From NCBI GenBank assembly GCA_003241785.1, contig QFPW01000025.1:1-45689 (forward strand): DNA of 45,689 nucleotides, read 5' to 3'. The notes under the pieces were generated by a model. The model was not told where the DNA came from. It saw nothing but the letters and a program-made list of their open reading frames with translations, and searched no databases. Below are positions 15,609 through 23,346 of this stretch, piece after piece. Position numbers and translations under genes: made by a program. Within the stretch, counting starts at the first letter, position 1, and every line of letters starts with the position of its first letter. Source of the stretch: Rhodovulum sulfidophilum (GTDB taxonomy: Bacteria > Pseudomonadota > Alphaproteobacteria > Rhodobacterales > Rhodobacteraceae).

Positions 15609-16772
15609 TCAGCCGCGCGGCAGGCCGAGCATGCGCTCGGCGATGATGTTGCGCTGGATCTCGTTCGTGCCGGCATAGATCGGTCCCGCCAGCGAGAAGA
15701 GATAGCCGTCGAGCCAGTCGCCCACGTCGCCGGCCGCCGGCGCCTCGGGCAGGAGCGCCGCGCGCGCCCCGAGGATCGACATCGCCGCGCGGTGCATCGC
15801 GATATCCATCTCCGACCAGAAGATCTTGTTCACGCTCGCTTCCGCCCCGATATGCCCGCCCGCGATCAGCCGCGACGCCGTGGCGTAGATCGAGAGCGCG
15901 TAGGCGTCGGCGTCCATCACCGCCTGGAGAACCTGATCGCGCACCGCGGGCGCGACCTGCGCCTCGTGGGCGCGGTAGAGCTCGACCAGCGCGGCCGCGG
16001 TCACCTGGTAGCGGGCCGGGCTCCGCAGCATCAGCCCGCGCTCGAACCCCGCGGTCGCCATGCAGATGGCCCAGCCCTGCCCGTCCTCGCCCAGCCGGTT
16101 GAAGGCGGGAACCCGCACATCCTCGAGAAAGAGCTCGGCGAAGCCGACCTCGCCGTTGATCTGGGCGATCGCCTGCCGGCGGATGCCCGGCGCGTCGAGC
16201 GGGAAGAGGAAGAGCGACAGCCCCCGGTGCCGCTCCGACCCGGGATCGGTCCGGAACAGGCCGAAGGCCCAGTCCGCGAAGACGGCGCGCGAGGACCAGA
16301 TCTTGTGGCCAGAAAGGACGTAGTCGTCGCCGTCGCGCGTGGCGCGGGCGCGCACCGCGGCGAGGTCGGACCCCGCCTGCGGCTCGGACCAGGCCTGGGC
16401 CCAGACCTCGTCGCCGCGCGCCATCGCCGGCAGGAAGCGCGCCTTCTGCTCCGGCGTGCCGAATTCCATCAGCGTCGGGCCGAGCAGGAAGATGCCGTTC
16501 TGGTTGACCCTGAGCGGCGCCCCGGCGCGATAGTATTCCTCCTCGAAGATCAGCCAGCGGATGAGATCGAGTCCCCGTCCGCCATAGGCCTCGGGCCAGG
16601 TGACCATCCCCCAGCGCCCCTCGGCGAGCCGCCGCTCCCAGGCGCGGTGCGCCTCGAAGCCCTCTCGGGTCAGGTCGAAGGAGGCCGGCGGCTCGGCGGG
16701 AACATTGGCGCGCATCCAGTCGCGCACCTCGGCCCGGAAGGCGCGCTGCGCCTCGGTATAGCTCAGGTCCAT
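15609..16772 (-). CDS. Acyl-CoA dehydrogenase subunit, long type (FadE31-like)
   Basis: This 387-residue chain has the flavin/substrate motif WSEPQAGSDLAAVRARA, SGHKIWSSRAVFADWAFGL, FERGLMLRSPARYQV and the C-terminal GPIYAGTNEIQRNIIAERML. It complements the adjacent 348-residue subunit and should form a heterotetramer that dehydrogenates a CoA ester of a ring-containing acid, passing electrons to ETF. AAGGGC lies upstream of the ATG, which follows the crotonase stop by 3 bases. The usual active-site Glu position near the C-terminus is not evident here, consistent with the base being supplied by the other chain. Confidence 0.9.
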   Translation of the reverse strand: MDLSYTEAQRAFRAEVRDWMRANVPAEPPASFDLTREGFEAHRAWERRLAEGRWGMVTWPEAYGGRGLDLIRWLIFEEEYYRAGAPLRVNQNGIFLLGPTLMEFGTPEQKARFLPAMARGDEVWAQAWSEPQAGSDLAAVRARATRDGDDYVLSGHKIWSSRAVFADWAFGLFRTDPGSERHRGLSLFLFPLDAPGIRRQAIAQINGEVGFAELFLEDVRVPAFNRLGEDGQGWAICMATAGFERGLMLRSPARYQVTAAALVELYRAHEAQVAPAVRDQVLQAVMDADAYALSIYATASRLIAGGHIGAEASVNKIFWSEMDIAMHRAAMSILGARAALLPEAPAAGDVGDWLDGYLFSLAGPIYAGTNEIQRNIIAERMLGLPRG

Positions 16773-16775
16773 CGG

Positions 16776-17678
16776 TCAGCCCTTCGCGGGCGCCGCGCCC
16801 GCGTCCTTCTTGTTGGCGGCGGCCATGCGCGCCGCGTCCATGCCGCCGAGCCTGTTGCCAGAGACGAGCTCGTTCTGGGCATGGGCGAAATGATGCATGT
16901 GGTAATGGGCGTCCATCGCCGCCCGCTTGCCGCGCAGATCCTCGACATGGTTGACCGCCTGCTTGGTCAGCCAGAGGCCGAGCGCGGGCCGCTCGATCAG
17001 CTTGCCCGCGATCTCGGCGACCGCCGCGCGCAGCGCCTCGCGCGGCACGACCTTGTTCACCATGCCGAAGCTCTCGGCGCGCGCCGCGCCCATCCGGTCG
17101 CCGAGCAGCAGGAATTCCTTCGCGACCCGCGGGGGCAGCTCGAAGGCATGGGCGAAATACTCGACGCCCGGAATGCCCATCCGCCCGACCGGATCCTGGA
17201 AGAAGGCGTCCTCGGAGGCGACGATCAGATCGCAGACCCAGGCGAGCATCAAACCGCCCGCGACGCAGGCGCCCTGCACCATCGCGATCGTCGGCTTCGG
17301 CGCCTCGCGCCAGCGGCGGCACATGCCGAGATAGACCTCGTGCTCGCGCACGTAGAGGAATTCCGCGCCGGGCCGTCCGACGTGATCCTGCCAGAGCAGC
17401 CGGCGCTCGAAGCTCACGTCGACGTCGCGGCCCGGGGTGCCGATGTCATGGCCGGCGGAGAAATGCTTGCCCGCCCCGGCGAGCACGATCACCCTGACCG
17501 CGTCGTCGTTGACCGCGCGCACGAAAGCGTCGTCGAGCGCGTAGGTCATCTGCGAATTCTGCGCGTTGTTGAAGCCCGGCCGGTTCATCGTGATCCAGGC
17601 GACGCCGGCCTCGACTTCGTAGAGAACGGGCGTGTCGGTCTCGTAAACGGGACCTGTTCCGGTTGCCGGATCGGACAT
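16776..17678 (-). CDS. Enoyl-CoA hydratase/isomerase (crotonase) family protein
   Basis: This 300-residue crotonase-fold protein has the oxyanion-hole segments AGAGKHFSAGHDIGTP and VQGACVAGGLMLAWVCDLIVASEDA. The first catalytic Glu (in ASEDA) is present. The second, normally in a PE motif, reads DPV here (FFQDPVGRMGIPG), so simple hydration may be impaired and isomerase, hydrolase or lyase activity is possible. It is the first gene of the operon, with operator site C 57 bp ahead of the ATG at 17678. Many actinobacterial EchA paralogues share this DPVGRMGIPG variant, as I recall; their functions are mostly unknown. Confidence 0.85.
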   Translation of the reverse strand: MSDPATGTGPVYETDTPVLYEVEAGVAWITMNRPGFNNAQNSQMTYALDDAFVRAVNDDAVRVIVLAGAGKHFSAGHDIGTPGRDVDVSFERRLLWQDHVGRPGAEFLYVREHEVYLGMCRRWREAPKPTIAMVQGACVAGGLMLAWVCDLIVASEDAFFQDPVGRMGIPGVEYFAHAFELPPRVAKEFLLLGDRMGAARAESFGMVNKVVPREALRAAVAEIAGKLIERPALGLWLTKQAVNHVEDLRGKRAAMDAHYHMHHFAHAQNELVSGNRLGGMDAARMAAANKKDAGAAPAKG

Positions 17679-17734
17679 GGAGACCTCGAACTGCTGAAGG
17701 CTGTCATCGGTATCTTGTCCGGGCGGGGTCGGGC

Positions 17735-17755
17735 GGCATCGTCTGTTGAGACTAA
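17735..17755 (+). promoter_or_regulatory. Regulon operator site C (GGCATC-GTCT-GTTG-AGAC-TAA)
   Basis: This is a full consensus copy with a perfect dyad GTCT-N4-AGAC. It lies 57 bp before the crotonase start. The stop codon of the upstream thioesterase gene (complement of CTA at 17752-17754) lies inside the distal TTAGTC part, so the site separates two units on the same strand. Confidence 0.82.
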
Positions 17756-18258
17756 CCCTTCCGGCCCTCGTGGGAAATCGCGCGGCCGACGCCCTCGGGG
17801 ACCGGCAGGCGGGCGTGGGCGGCCGCCGTCGCGCGCCAGGCCGCCGCGATCGCGGGATCGGTCTGGGGCGCCGCGCGGCGGAGCGCGAGATCGACATGGA
17901 TCGACAGGCCCTCCATCGTCGCCGTCCGCGCGCCGCTCGCGAGGTTCCAGAGCTGATGGAACATCCGTATGCGCCGCGGGTCGGTGAAGACGAGATAGGT
18001 GGTGACGGCGACGGCTTCGCCCTCGCGCAGCTCCGCGAGATGGCGCAGATGCTTCTCGAGGCGGAAGTAACCCCGTCCGGTCGCGGGATAATCGGCCCCG
18101 ACGCCGTGACGCAGGAAGAAGGCGCTTTCGGCGATCTGAAAGAGCTCGTCATAGGCGAGCACGTTCATATGCGCGTGCCCGTCGATCCAGTCGGGGCGGA
18201 CGCGGCCGCGGAAGGAGAGGAACCCCGCCGCGGCCAGCGTCGGTTCAATATCCGGCAT
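17752..18258 (-). CDS. 4-hydroxybenzoyl-CoA thioesterase-like hot-dog protein
   Basis: This 168-residue protein has the hot-dog fold pattern of the 4HBT/YbgC family: WIDGHAHMNVLAYDELFQIAES carries the conserved Asp-containing start of the active-site helix, followed by RLEKHLRHLAELREGEAVAV and TDPRRIRMFHQLWN. Such enzymes hydrolyse acyl-CoAs to free acid and CoA. The start overlaps livF by 14 bases, which makes it the last gene of the transporter operon. It may release CoA from intermediates that build up or are exported. The substrate is unknown. Confidence 0.8.
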   Translation of the reverse strand: MPDIEPTLAAAGFLSFRGRVRPDWIDGHAHMNVLAYDELFQIAESAFFLRHGVGADYPATGRGYFRLEKHLRHLAELREGEAVAVTTYLVFTDPRRIRMFHQLWNLASGARTATMEGLSIHVDLALRRAAPQTDPAIAAAWRATAAAHARLPVPEGVGRAISHEGRKG

Positions 18259-18967
18259 GCGCGGAGGTCCGCTCTTCGTGCATCCGCGCGAGCCGGGCGT
18301 CGAGTTCGGCGGAGGGGCAGCTCAGCCTGACCTCGCCCCGGCCGATGATGATGGCGCGGTCGGTGAAGGGCCGCGTGATCTTGAGATGCTGCTCGACGAG
18401 AATGACCCCCGTCCCGGACTCGGCCCAGCGGCGCAGGAAGGAGAGGATCGGCGGCAGCAGCATCTGCGCCACGCCCATCGATGGCTCGTCGCACATCAGG
18501 ATCTTCGGCTTCGCCACGAAGGCCTGGCCCAAGGCGAGGATCTGCTGCTGCCCGCCGGACAGGTCGCGGGCGCGGGCGGTGTATTTCTCCTTCAGGATCG
18601 GAAAGACCTCGAAGATCTCGTCCACCGCCGCGTCGAAACCCGCGCGGCCGTCGGGCCGCGCCGCCACGCCGAGCCGGAGATTGTCGCGCACCGTGAGCTC
18701 CGGAAAGACCCGGTGATTGTCGAGCACCAGCCGAAGCCCCGTTCGGGCGATCCTCTCGGGCGGGAGGCCGGTCAGCTCCTGGCCATCGAGACGGACCGAG
18801 CCCGCGGACGGCCGGTTGAAGCCCGCCAGCGCGCGCAGGAGCGTCGACTTCCCCGCGCCGTTCTCCCCGCCGATCAGCAGGATCTCCCCGGGCTGGACCG
18901 AGAGCGAGACGCCGTGGATCACCGGCATGTCGCCGTAGCCCGCGACGAGATTGGTCACCTCAAGCAT
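18245..18967 (-). CDS. livF: Branched-chain-type ABC transporter ATP-binding protein (LivF)
   Basis: This 240-residue ATPase has Walker A GGENGAGKST (about 33-42), signature LSGGQQQ, Walker B ILMCDEPSMGV and VEQHLKI. It is the second ATPase of a Liv/HAAT-type importer. The Q-loop reads LVLDNHRVFPELTV where LivF proteins normally have a Q or E before the N/G-R pair; here it is Asp. It overlaps the LivM-LivG gene by 8 bases. Liv-type importers carry amino acids but also aromatic and other acids. In this operon, uptake of a steroid acid or degradation product is the natural inference. Confidence 0.92.
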   Translation of the reverse strand: MLEVTNLVAGYGDMPVIHGVSLSVQPGEILLIGGENGAGKSTLLRALAGFNRPSAGSVRLDGQELTGLPPERIARTGLRLVLDNHRVFPELTVRDNLRLGVAARPDGRAGFDAAVDEIFEVFPILKEKYTARARDLSGGQQQILALGQAFVAKPKILMCDEPSMGVAQMLLPPILSFLRRWAESGTGVILVEQHLKITRPFTDRAIIIGRGEVRLSCPSAELDARLARMHEERTSAHAGY

Positions 18968-20756
18968 CCGAGCCTCCCACGAAAAGCGCCCTGACGGCCG
19001 GTTCGCGCACGATGTCGGCCGGCGCGCCCGAGGCGACCACCCGGCCGGTCTCGAGCACCGTGATCCGGTCGGCGATGTCCCAGACGAGATCGAGATCGTG
19101 CTCGACGAGGACGACGGCCTTGCCGAGGGTGCGGCTCAGGTGGCGCACGAGCGTTCCGAAACCCTCGCGCTCCCTGGGCGACAGACCCGCCGCCGGTTCG
19201 TCGAAGAGGACCACGTCCGAGTCCTTCATGATGACGCGGACCACCTCGAGAAGGCGCCTCTGGCCGTGCGAGAGCAGCGTCGGGCTGTCATCGGCCATCG
19301 TCTCGGCGAAGCGGTCGGCCAGCGCCCGCATCGACGGATCGAGCGGCGCGTGGCGCGCGTCGATCCCGACGCGGATGTTGTTCCAGGTCGAGAAGAACGG
19401 GAAGATCCGCGGATTCTGGAAGGTCCGCGCCACGCCCATCCGCGCGATCGCCGGGGCGGAGCGCCTGGTCACGTCCCGCCCGCCGAGCCGGTAGCGGCCC
19501 TCGTTCAGCCGGTTGAAGCCCGACAGCACGTTGAGCAGGCTGGTCTTGCCCGAGCCGTTCGCGCCCACGAGCCCGTGGATCTCGCCCGGGCGCAGCTCGA
19601 AATCGATGCCTTCGACCGCGACCACCTTGCCGAACCGCTTCGTCGCGCCGCTGAGCGACAGGATCGGCGGCGCGTCGGGCGCGGGGCGCGGCGCCGGCGG
19701 GATCGCCGCGAGCGCCTCGTTCACCGCCTCGAGCCGGAAGGCGCCCTCGCCGCCCCCGCGCCGCGCGCGCCGCCGCCGCGCCTCGAAGGCGCCGACGACG
19801 CCGTCGGGAAAGAGCAGGACGGTCGCCAGCGTGATGAGGCCGTAGACCAGGGGCTTGTACTCGACGAGCTGGACGAGGAACACGCTCGGCAGGATGAAGA
19901 TGATCCAGATCCCGACGATCGGGCCGAGCAGCTGCCCCCGCCCGCCGACCACCACGGCGAAGAAGAAGACGAAGGAGAGGTCGAGCAGAAAGCCTTGCGG
20001 GCTGATGAACCCGACCGCCGGCACGTAGAGCACGCCGCACAGGCCGGCCAGCGCCGCGGTGAGCAGGAAGGCGAGCGCGCGCATGAGCCCGGGCACGATC
20101 CCGAGCGAGCGCGCCGCCTCGGGGCTTTCCGCGGCGACGCGCATCCGTCGTCCGAGCCGGGAGCCGCGCATCCGGTAATGCAGGAACAGACCCGCGATCG
20201 GCACCAGCGTCAGCAGAAGCGTGAGCCAGCTCAGGCCCGGCAGCGGCTTGGCCGCGAGGCCGGGCAGCGTCATGCTGATGCCGTTGATGCCCCGGGTGAG
20301 GCCATCGAACTGGTTCAGGAGCTGCGGAAAGACGATCGCCGCGCTCATCGTGACGAAGCCGAGGTGGAACCCCTGCACCCGGAGGGCCGGCAGCGCGAAG
20401 ATGAGCCCGCCGAGCGAGGCGGCGCCGATCCCGACCAGCGCGCCGATCAGCAGCGGCAGGCCATGCAGCCCAGAGGCGATCGCGAATCCATAGGCGCCGA
20501 GACCAAGGATCGCGCCCTGGCCGAAGGACTTCTGCCCCGCGTCCACGAAGAGGAAGCTCTGCAGGATCGCGACGGCGATGTAGACGTTGACGAGCTGGAA
20601 GGTGTGCTCCCAGTAGCTGTTGCCGAGCAGGCTCGGCAACAGGCCCGTGGCGAGGATCAGCGCGACGCCGATCCAGAGCTGCCGCCGGTCGGAGCTGAAG
20701 CCGCCGGCGCGGCCGCGGGGCTGGGCGGTCTCGGCGATGGTAGCGACGCTCTGCAT
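18960..20756 (-). CDS. livMG: Fused ABC permease and ATP-binding protein (LivM-LivG)
   Basis: This 598-residue protein joins a LivM-type permease (about residues 35-325, many hydrophobic helices, with GQKSFGQGAILGLGAYGFA and ESPEAARSLGI, the conserved ATPase-coupling loop) to a LivG ATPase (about 350-598; Walker A GANGSGKTS, signature LSHGQRRLLEV, Walker B VVLFDEPAAGLS, VVLVEHDLDLVW). Fusion of the two is known in this family. It is 4 bases after livH in the same operon and contributes half the membrane pore and one ATPase. GGAGGGT sits ahead of the ATG. Confidence 0.93.
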   Translation of the reverse strand: MQSVATIAETAQPRGRAGGFSSDRRQLWIGVALILATGLLPSLLGNSYWEHTFQLVNVYIAVAILQSFLFVDAGQKSFGQGAILGLGAYGFAIASGLHGLPLLIGALVGIGAASLGGLIFALPALRVQGFHLGFVTMSAAIVFPQLLNQFDGLTRGINGISMTLPGLAAKPLPGLSWLTLLLTLVPIAGLFLHYRMRGSRLGRRMRVAAESPEAARSLGIVPGLMRALAFLLTAALAGLCGVLYVPAVGFISPQGFLLDLSFVFFFAVVVGGRGQLLGPIVGIWIIFILPSVFLVQLVEYKPLVYGLITLATVLLFPDGVVGAFEARRRRARRGGGEGAFRLEAVNEALAAIPPAPRPAPDAPPILSLSGATKRFGKVVAVEGIDFELRPGEIHGLVGANGSGKTSLLNVLSGFNRLNEGRYRLGGRDVTRRSAPAIARMGVARTFQNPRIFPFFSTWNNIRVGIDARHAPLDPSMRALADRFAETMADDSPTLLSHGQRRLLEVVRVIMKDSDVVLFDEPAAGLSPREREGFGTLVRHLSRTLGKAVVLVEHDLDLVWDIADRITVLETGRVVASGAPADIVREPAVRALFVGGSDA

Positions 20757-20760
20757 CGGA

Positions 20761-21639
20761 TCAGACCCTCCGCGCGGCGCCGTGGCCGAAGAGCCCTCGG
20801 GGCCAGAACATCAGGACCACCGTGAGCACGAGCAGGAGGGCGAGATCCTGATAGGCGCCGCCGACCTTGTAGGCGGTCAGCATCGAGACGACGCCCACCA
20901 GGGGTCCGCCGATCAGCGTGCCGGTATTGTTGCCGATGCCGCCGACCACCGCCGCGATGAAGCCGCTCAGCACGTAGCGCAGGCCCGCGTCCGGGCTGAC
21001 CGTGATGACCGGGGCCACCATGAAGCCAACCGACCCCACGACGAGGCCGCTGATGCCGAAGGCGAGGATCTGCAGCTTTCGCACCGCGATGCCGGCCGCG
21101 CGCGCGGCGTCCATGTCCTGCGACAGGGCGCTGATGGCGAGGCCGGTGAAGGTGCGGTTGAGAAACCAGCGAAGGGCGAAATACCACGCGAACATCGCGA
21201 AGATCGCGAGGAAGAACGCGCCGGGCGTGCGCGCCCCGAACACGCGGAAGCCGGGCAGCGGCCCGGTGACGGTATAGGCGAAGGGACCGTAGAGGAGGAG
21301 CAGCGCGGCCGTGAGGATGACCGAGACCGAGACCGTCGATATGAGCCAGCTGTCCTGCTCCGAGGAGGTGCGCAGCGGCAGGAGCGTGATCCATCCCTGG
21401 AAGGCGCTCAGCGCCCCGACCGCGACCGCCGCGACGACGAGCATCGGCAGCCAGGTCCCGAGCCCCGCCCCGTCGGCGAGCAGATAGGCCCCGAACCCGC
21501 CGAGGATGAAGAGGTTGCCCTGGGCGAAATTGAAGATCCCCGAGGCATTATGCACGATGTTGAAGCTCATCGCGATGATGGAGAAGAGCGCGCCGATGGC
21601 GACTCCCCGCACGCAGATGATGACGATTTCGCTGAGCAC
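20761..21639 (-). CDS. livH: Branched-chain-type ABC transporter permease (LivH)
   Basis: This 292-residue protein is hydrophobic throughout, with VAIGALFSIIAMSFNIVHNASGIFNFAQGN at its start (shown in part: NIVHNASGIFNFAQGN) and ALSQDMDAARAAGIAVRKLQ, the coupling loop. It forms the second half of the membrane pore. Translation starts at GTG 21639 with GGAGGAAGG just upstream. It is the first gene of the livH-livMG-livF-thioesterase operon, with operator site D 60 bp upstream. The probable substrate-binding protein is encoded far away at 36203-37393. Confidence 0.92.
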   Translation of the reverse strand: MLSEIVIICVRGVAIGALFSIIAMSFNIVHNASGIFNFAQGNLFILGGFGAYLLADGAGLGTWLPMLVVAAVAVGALSAFQGWITLLPLRTSSEQDSWLISTVSVSVILTAALLLLYGPFAYTVTGPLPGFRVFGARTPGAFFLAIFAMFAWYFALRWFLNRTFTGLAISALSQDMDAARAAGIAVRKLQILAFGISGLVVGSVGFMVAPVITVSPDAGLRYVLSGFIAAVVGGIGNNTGTLIGGPLVGVVSMLTAYKVGGAYQDLALLLVLTVVLMFWPRGLFGHGAARRV

Positions 21640-21698
21640 GCCTTCCTCCCGGTACCTGTTTATGGTTTTCCGGGATCACGCCTCCGGGAGCGGCGGCG

Positions 21699-21719
21699 CG
21701 CATCCCTCATACGGACTAC
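21699..21719 (+). promoter_or_regulatory. Regulon operator site D (CGCATC-CCTC-ATAC-GGAC-TAC)
   Basis: This is a weaker copy: the flank GCATC and the distal arm GGAC-TA are kept, the proximal arm is CCTC. It lies 60 bp before the livH start, the same place as the better copies, in the 99-base gap after the TetR gene. Confidence 0.55.
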
Positions 21720-21738
21720 CGCCGCCGGCCGGCGCGCC

Positions 21739-22470
21739 TCAGCCGAGCAGGTTCGAGAGGCCCTGGGCCTGTTCGGCGAGGACCCGGGCGCGGGCGCGTG
21801 CCTCCTCGAGGAGGCGGTCCTGCGCGCCGGTCGTGCGCAGGCTCGCGAGCGCCATGTCTGCGATGACCTCCGCCACCTCCTGCGCGCTCATCCTGCCTTC
21901 CGGCTTGAACCAGCGCGAGGTCCAGTTGGCCATGCCGATCACGCCGAAGGCCGCGACATGGCTGTCGAGCTCGCGGAACTCGCCGGTGGCGATGCCGTGG
22001 TCGATGCAGCGGACGTAGTGATCATAGATCGCGCGGCGCGACACGTCATAGCTTCGGCGCAGGTGCTCGGGGATCTGCGCCTCGAGCCGGGACAGGCGCA
22101 CGAAGCGCGCGCCGCTCGACAGCCGCCGGACCACGCCCTCGATCACCGTCTGGCGCAGCAGTTCGCCGGCCGAACCGTCGGGATCGATCGACATCGCCGC
22201 GAGCCGGTTCGACGGCGCGAGCGCCTCCGCCTCGATGATCGCCGCGAGGATCTCCTCCTTGGAGCGGAAATAGTGATAGATCGCCGAACGCCCGAGGCCC
22301 ATGGCATTGGCGATCGTCGCCATGCTGCATCGGTCATAGCCCTGCTCGTCGAACAGGCGGGCGGCGACGTCGATCAGTTGTTCGCGCACCAGCTCCTTGC
22401 GCGGGTTGGTCTCGCGCCGGCTGTCCGGCGCGTCCGTCTCCACGACGGCGCGGGGCTCAGGCTGGGTCAT
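21739..22470 (-). CDS. TetR-family regulator, KstR2-like candidate
   Basis: This 243-residue regulator has the TetR helix-turn-helix at about residues 30-78 (AARLFDEQGYDRCSMATIAN then MGLGRSAIYHYFRSKEEIL). Its C-terminal part, NWTSRWFKPEGRMSAQEVAE, recalls the ligand domain of KstR2, the HIP-CoA-responsive repressor. It overlaps the isomerase gene by 14 bases and lies in the operon behind operator site E, so autoregulation is likely if it binds that site. KstR2 itself recognises a different sequence (a CAAG-N2-CTTG core). TetR is certain; KstR2 equivalence is inference. Confidence 0.85.
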   Translation of the reverse strand: MTQPEPRAVVETDAPDSRRETNPRKELVREQLIDVAARLFDEQGYDRCSMATIANAMGLGRSAIYHYFRSKEEILAAIIEAEALAPSNRLAAMSIDPDGSAGELLRQTVIEGVVRRLSSGARFVRLSRLEAQIPEHLRRSYDVSRRAIYDHYVRCIDHGIATGEFRELDSHVAAFGVIGMANWTSRWFKPEGRMSAQEVAEVIADMALASLRTTGAQDRLLEEARARARVLAEQAQGLSNLLG

Positions 22471-23314
22471 AGGCGCTCCATGCGGCGTTCACGAAAGGCA
22501 GGCTCGTCTCATACGCGTGCGCGGCGCGGAGATCGACCGGGAGCGCGGCCACCCGGGGCGAGATGATCTCGACGTCGACCGGCGCGTTCCAGCCAAGGCG
22601 AGCCGCGCGGGCGAGAAAGCCGGCGAGATCGAGCTCTCCCTCGCCGCAGAACAGCCGGTCGAGCGTCGCCTCGCGCGGCGGCCGGGGATCGGGGCGGCGC
22701 GCGTCGGAGATCTGGAGGCCGAGCACGGCCTCGGGCGGCACCGCGTCGAGCGCCTGGTCCGGAACGCCGGCGCGGGCGAGATGCCAGAGATCGAGGAGCA
22801 GGCCGCAGCGCCCGCCGGAGGCCGCGACCAGGTCCATCGCCTCCGCGAGGCTCCCGCAGGAGCCCCAGGCGACGAATTCGAGCGCGATCCGGACGCCCGC
22901 CTCCTCCGCCCGGTCGCACAGCGCGCGAAGCGGCGCGACGAGCGTCTCGAGCGGCGCCCCGGTGTCGAGCGCGTCGATGCCCGCGTTCACGACCGGCGCG
23001 CCGAGCGCCCGCGCCGCCGCGAAGGCGAGATCGGTGTTCGCCCGCGCCGCCTCGGTCGGCGACGCCCAGTCCGAGAGGAACTCGACCGAGGTCACGGCGA
23101 GCCCGTTCCGCTCCAGGATGGAACGCAGCGCCGCGGGAGAGGCGCCGAGCCGCGTCTGGAGCGCGTAGTCCCGCATGTGGAGGCACAGCCCGTCGAACCC
23201 CGCCCACGCGCAGGCGGCGGCCCGCGCGGCGAAATCATCGCGCGCGATGGCCGGATCCCCGGGCATCACCCCGGAGATCGTGTGCGACGAGCAGATGAGC
23301 GGCGGCCGGGTCAT
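22457..23314 (-). CDS. Sugar phosphate isomerase/epimerase family TIM-barrel protein (second paralogue)
   Basis: This 285-residue protein belongs to the same AP endonuclease 2/xylose isomerase-like family as the gene at 138-1019. Metal-ligand candidates lie in SVEFLSDWASPTE, RIALEFVAWGSCGS, LLLDLWHLARAGV and APVDVEIISPRV. It sits between a thiolase and the TetR gene in a three-gene operon. Identity to the other paralogue looks low, confined to motif regions, so the two probably act on different substrates. The ribosome site before the ATG is weak. Function is not recognised beyond family. Confidence 0.8.
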   Translation of the reverse strand: MTRPPLICSSHTISGVMPGDPAIARDDFAARAAACAWAGFDGLCLHMRDYALQTRLGASPAALRSILERNGLAVTSVEFLSDWASPTEAARANTDLAFAAARALGAPVVNAGIDALDTGAPLETLVAPLRALCDRAEEAGVRIALEFVAWGSCGSLAEAMDLVAASGGRCGLLLDLWHLARAGVPDQALDAVPPEAVLGLQISDARRPDPRPPREATLDRLFCGEGELDLAGFLARAARLGWNAPVDVEIISPRVAALPVDLRAAHAYETSLPFVNAAWSAYDPA

Positions 23315-23346
23315 GTTCCGCGTCTATACCTCGCCAAGCGGGTCGG

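Noticed and set aside
21699..21719. KstR or KstR2 consensus sites in the gaps
   Set aside because: Looking by eye for AAC-N4-GTT and CAAG-N2-CTTG cores near operon starts gave nothing consistent.
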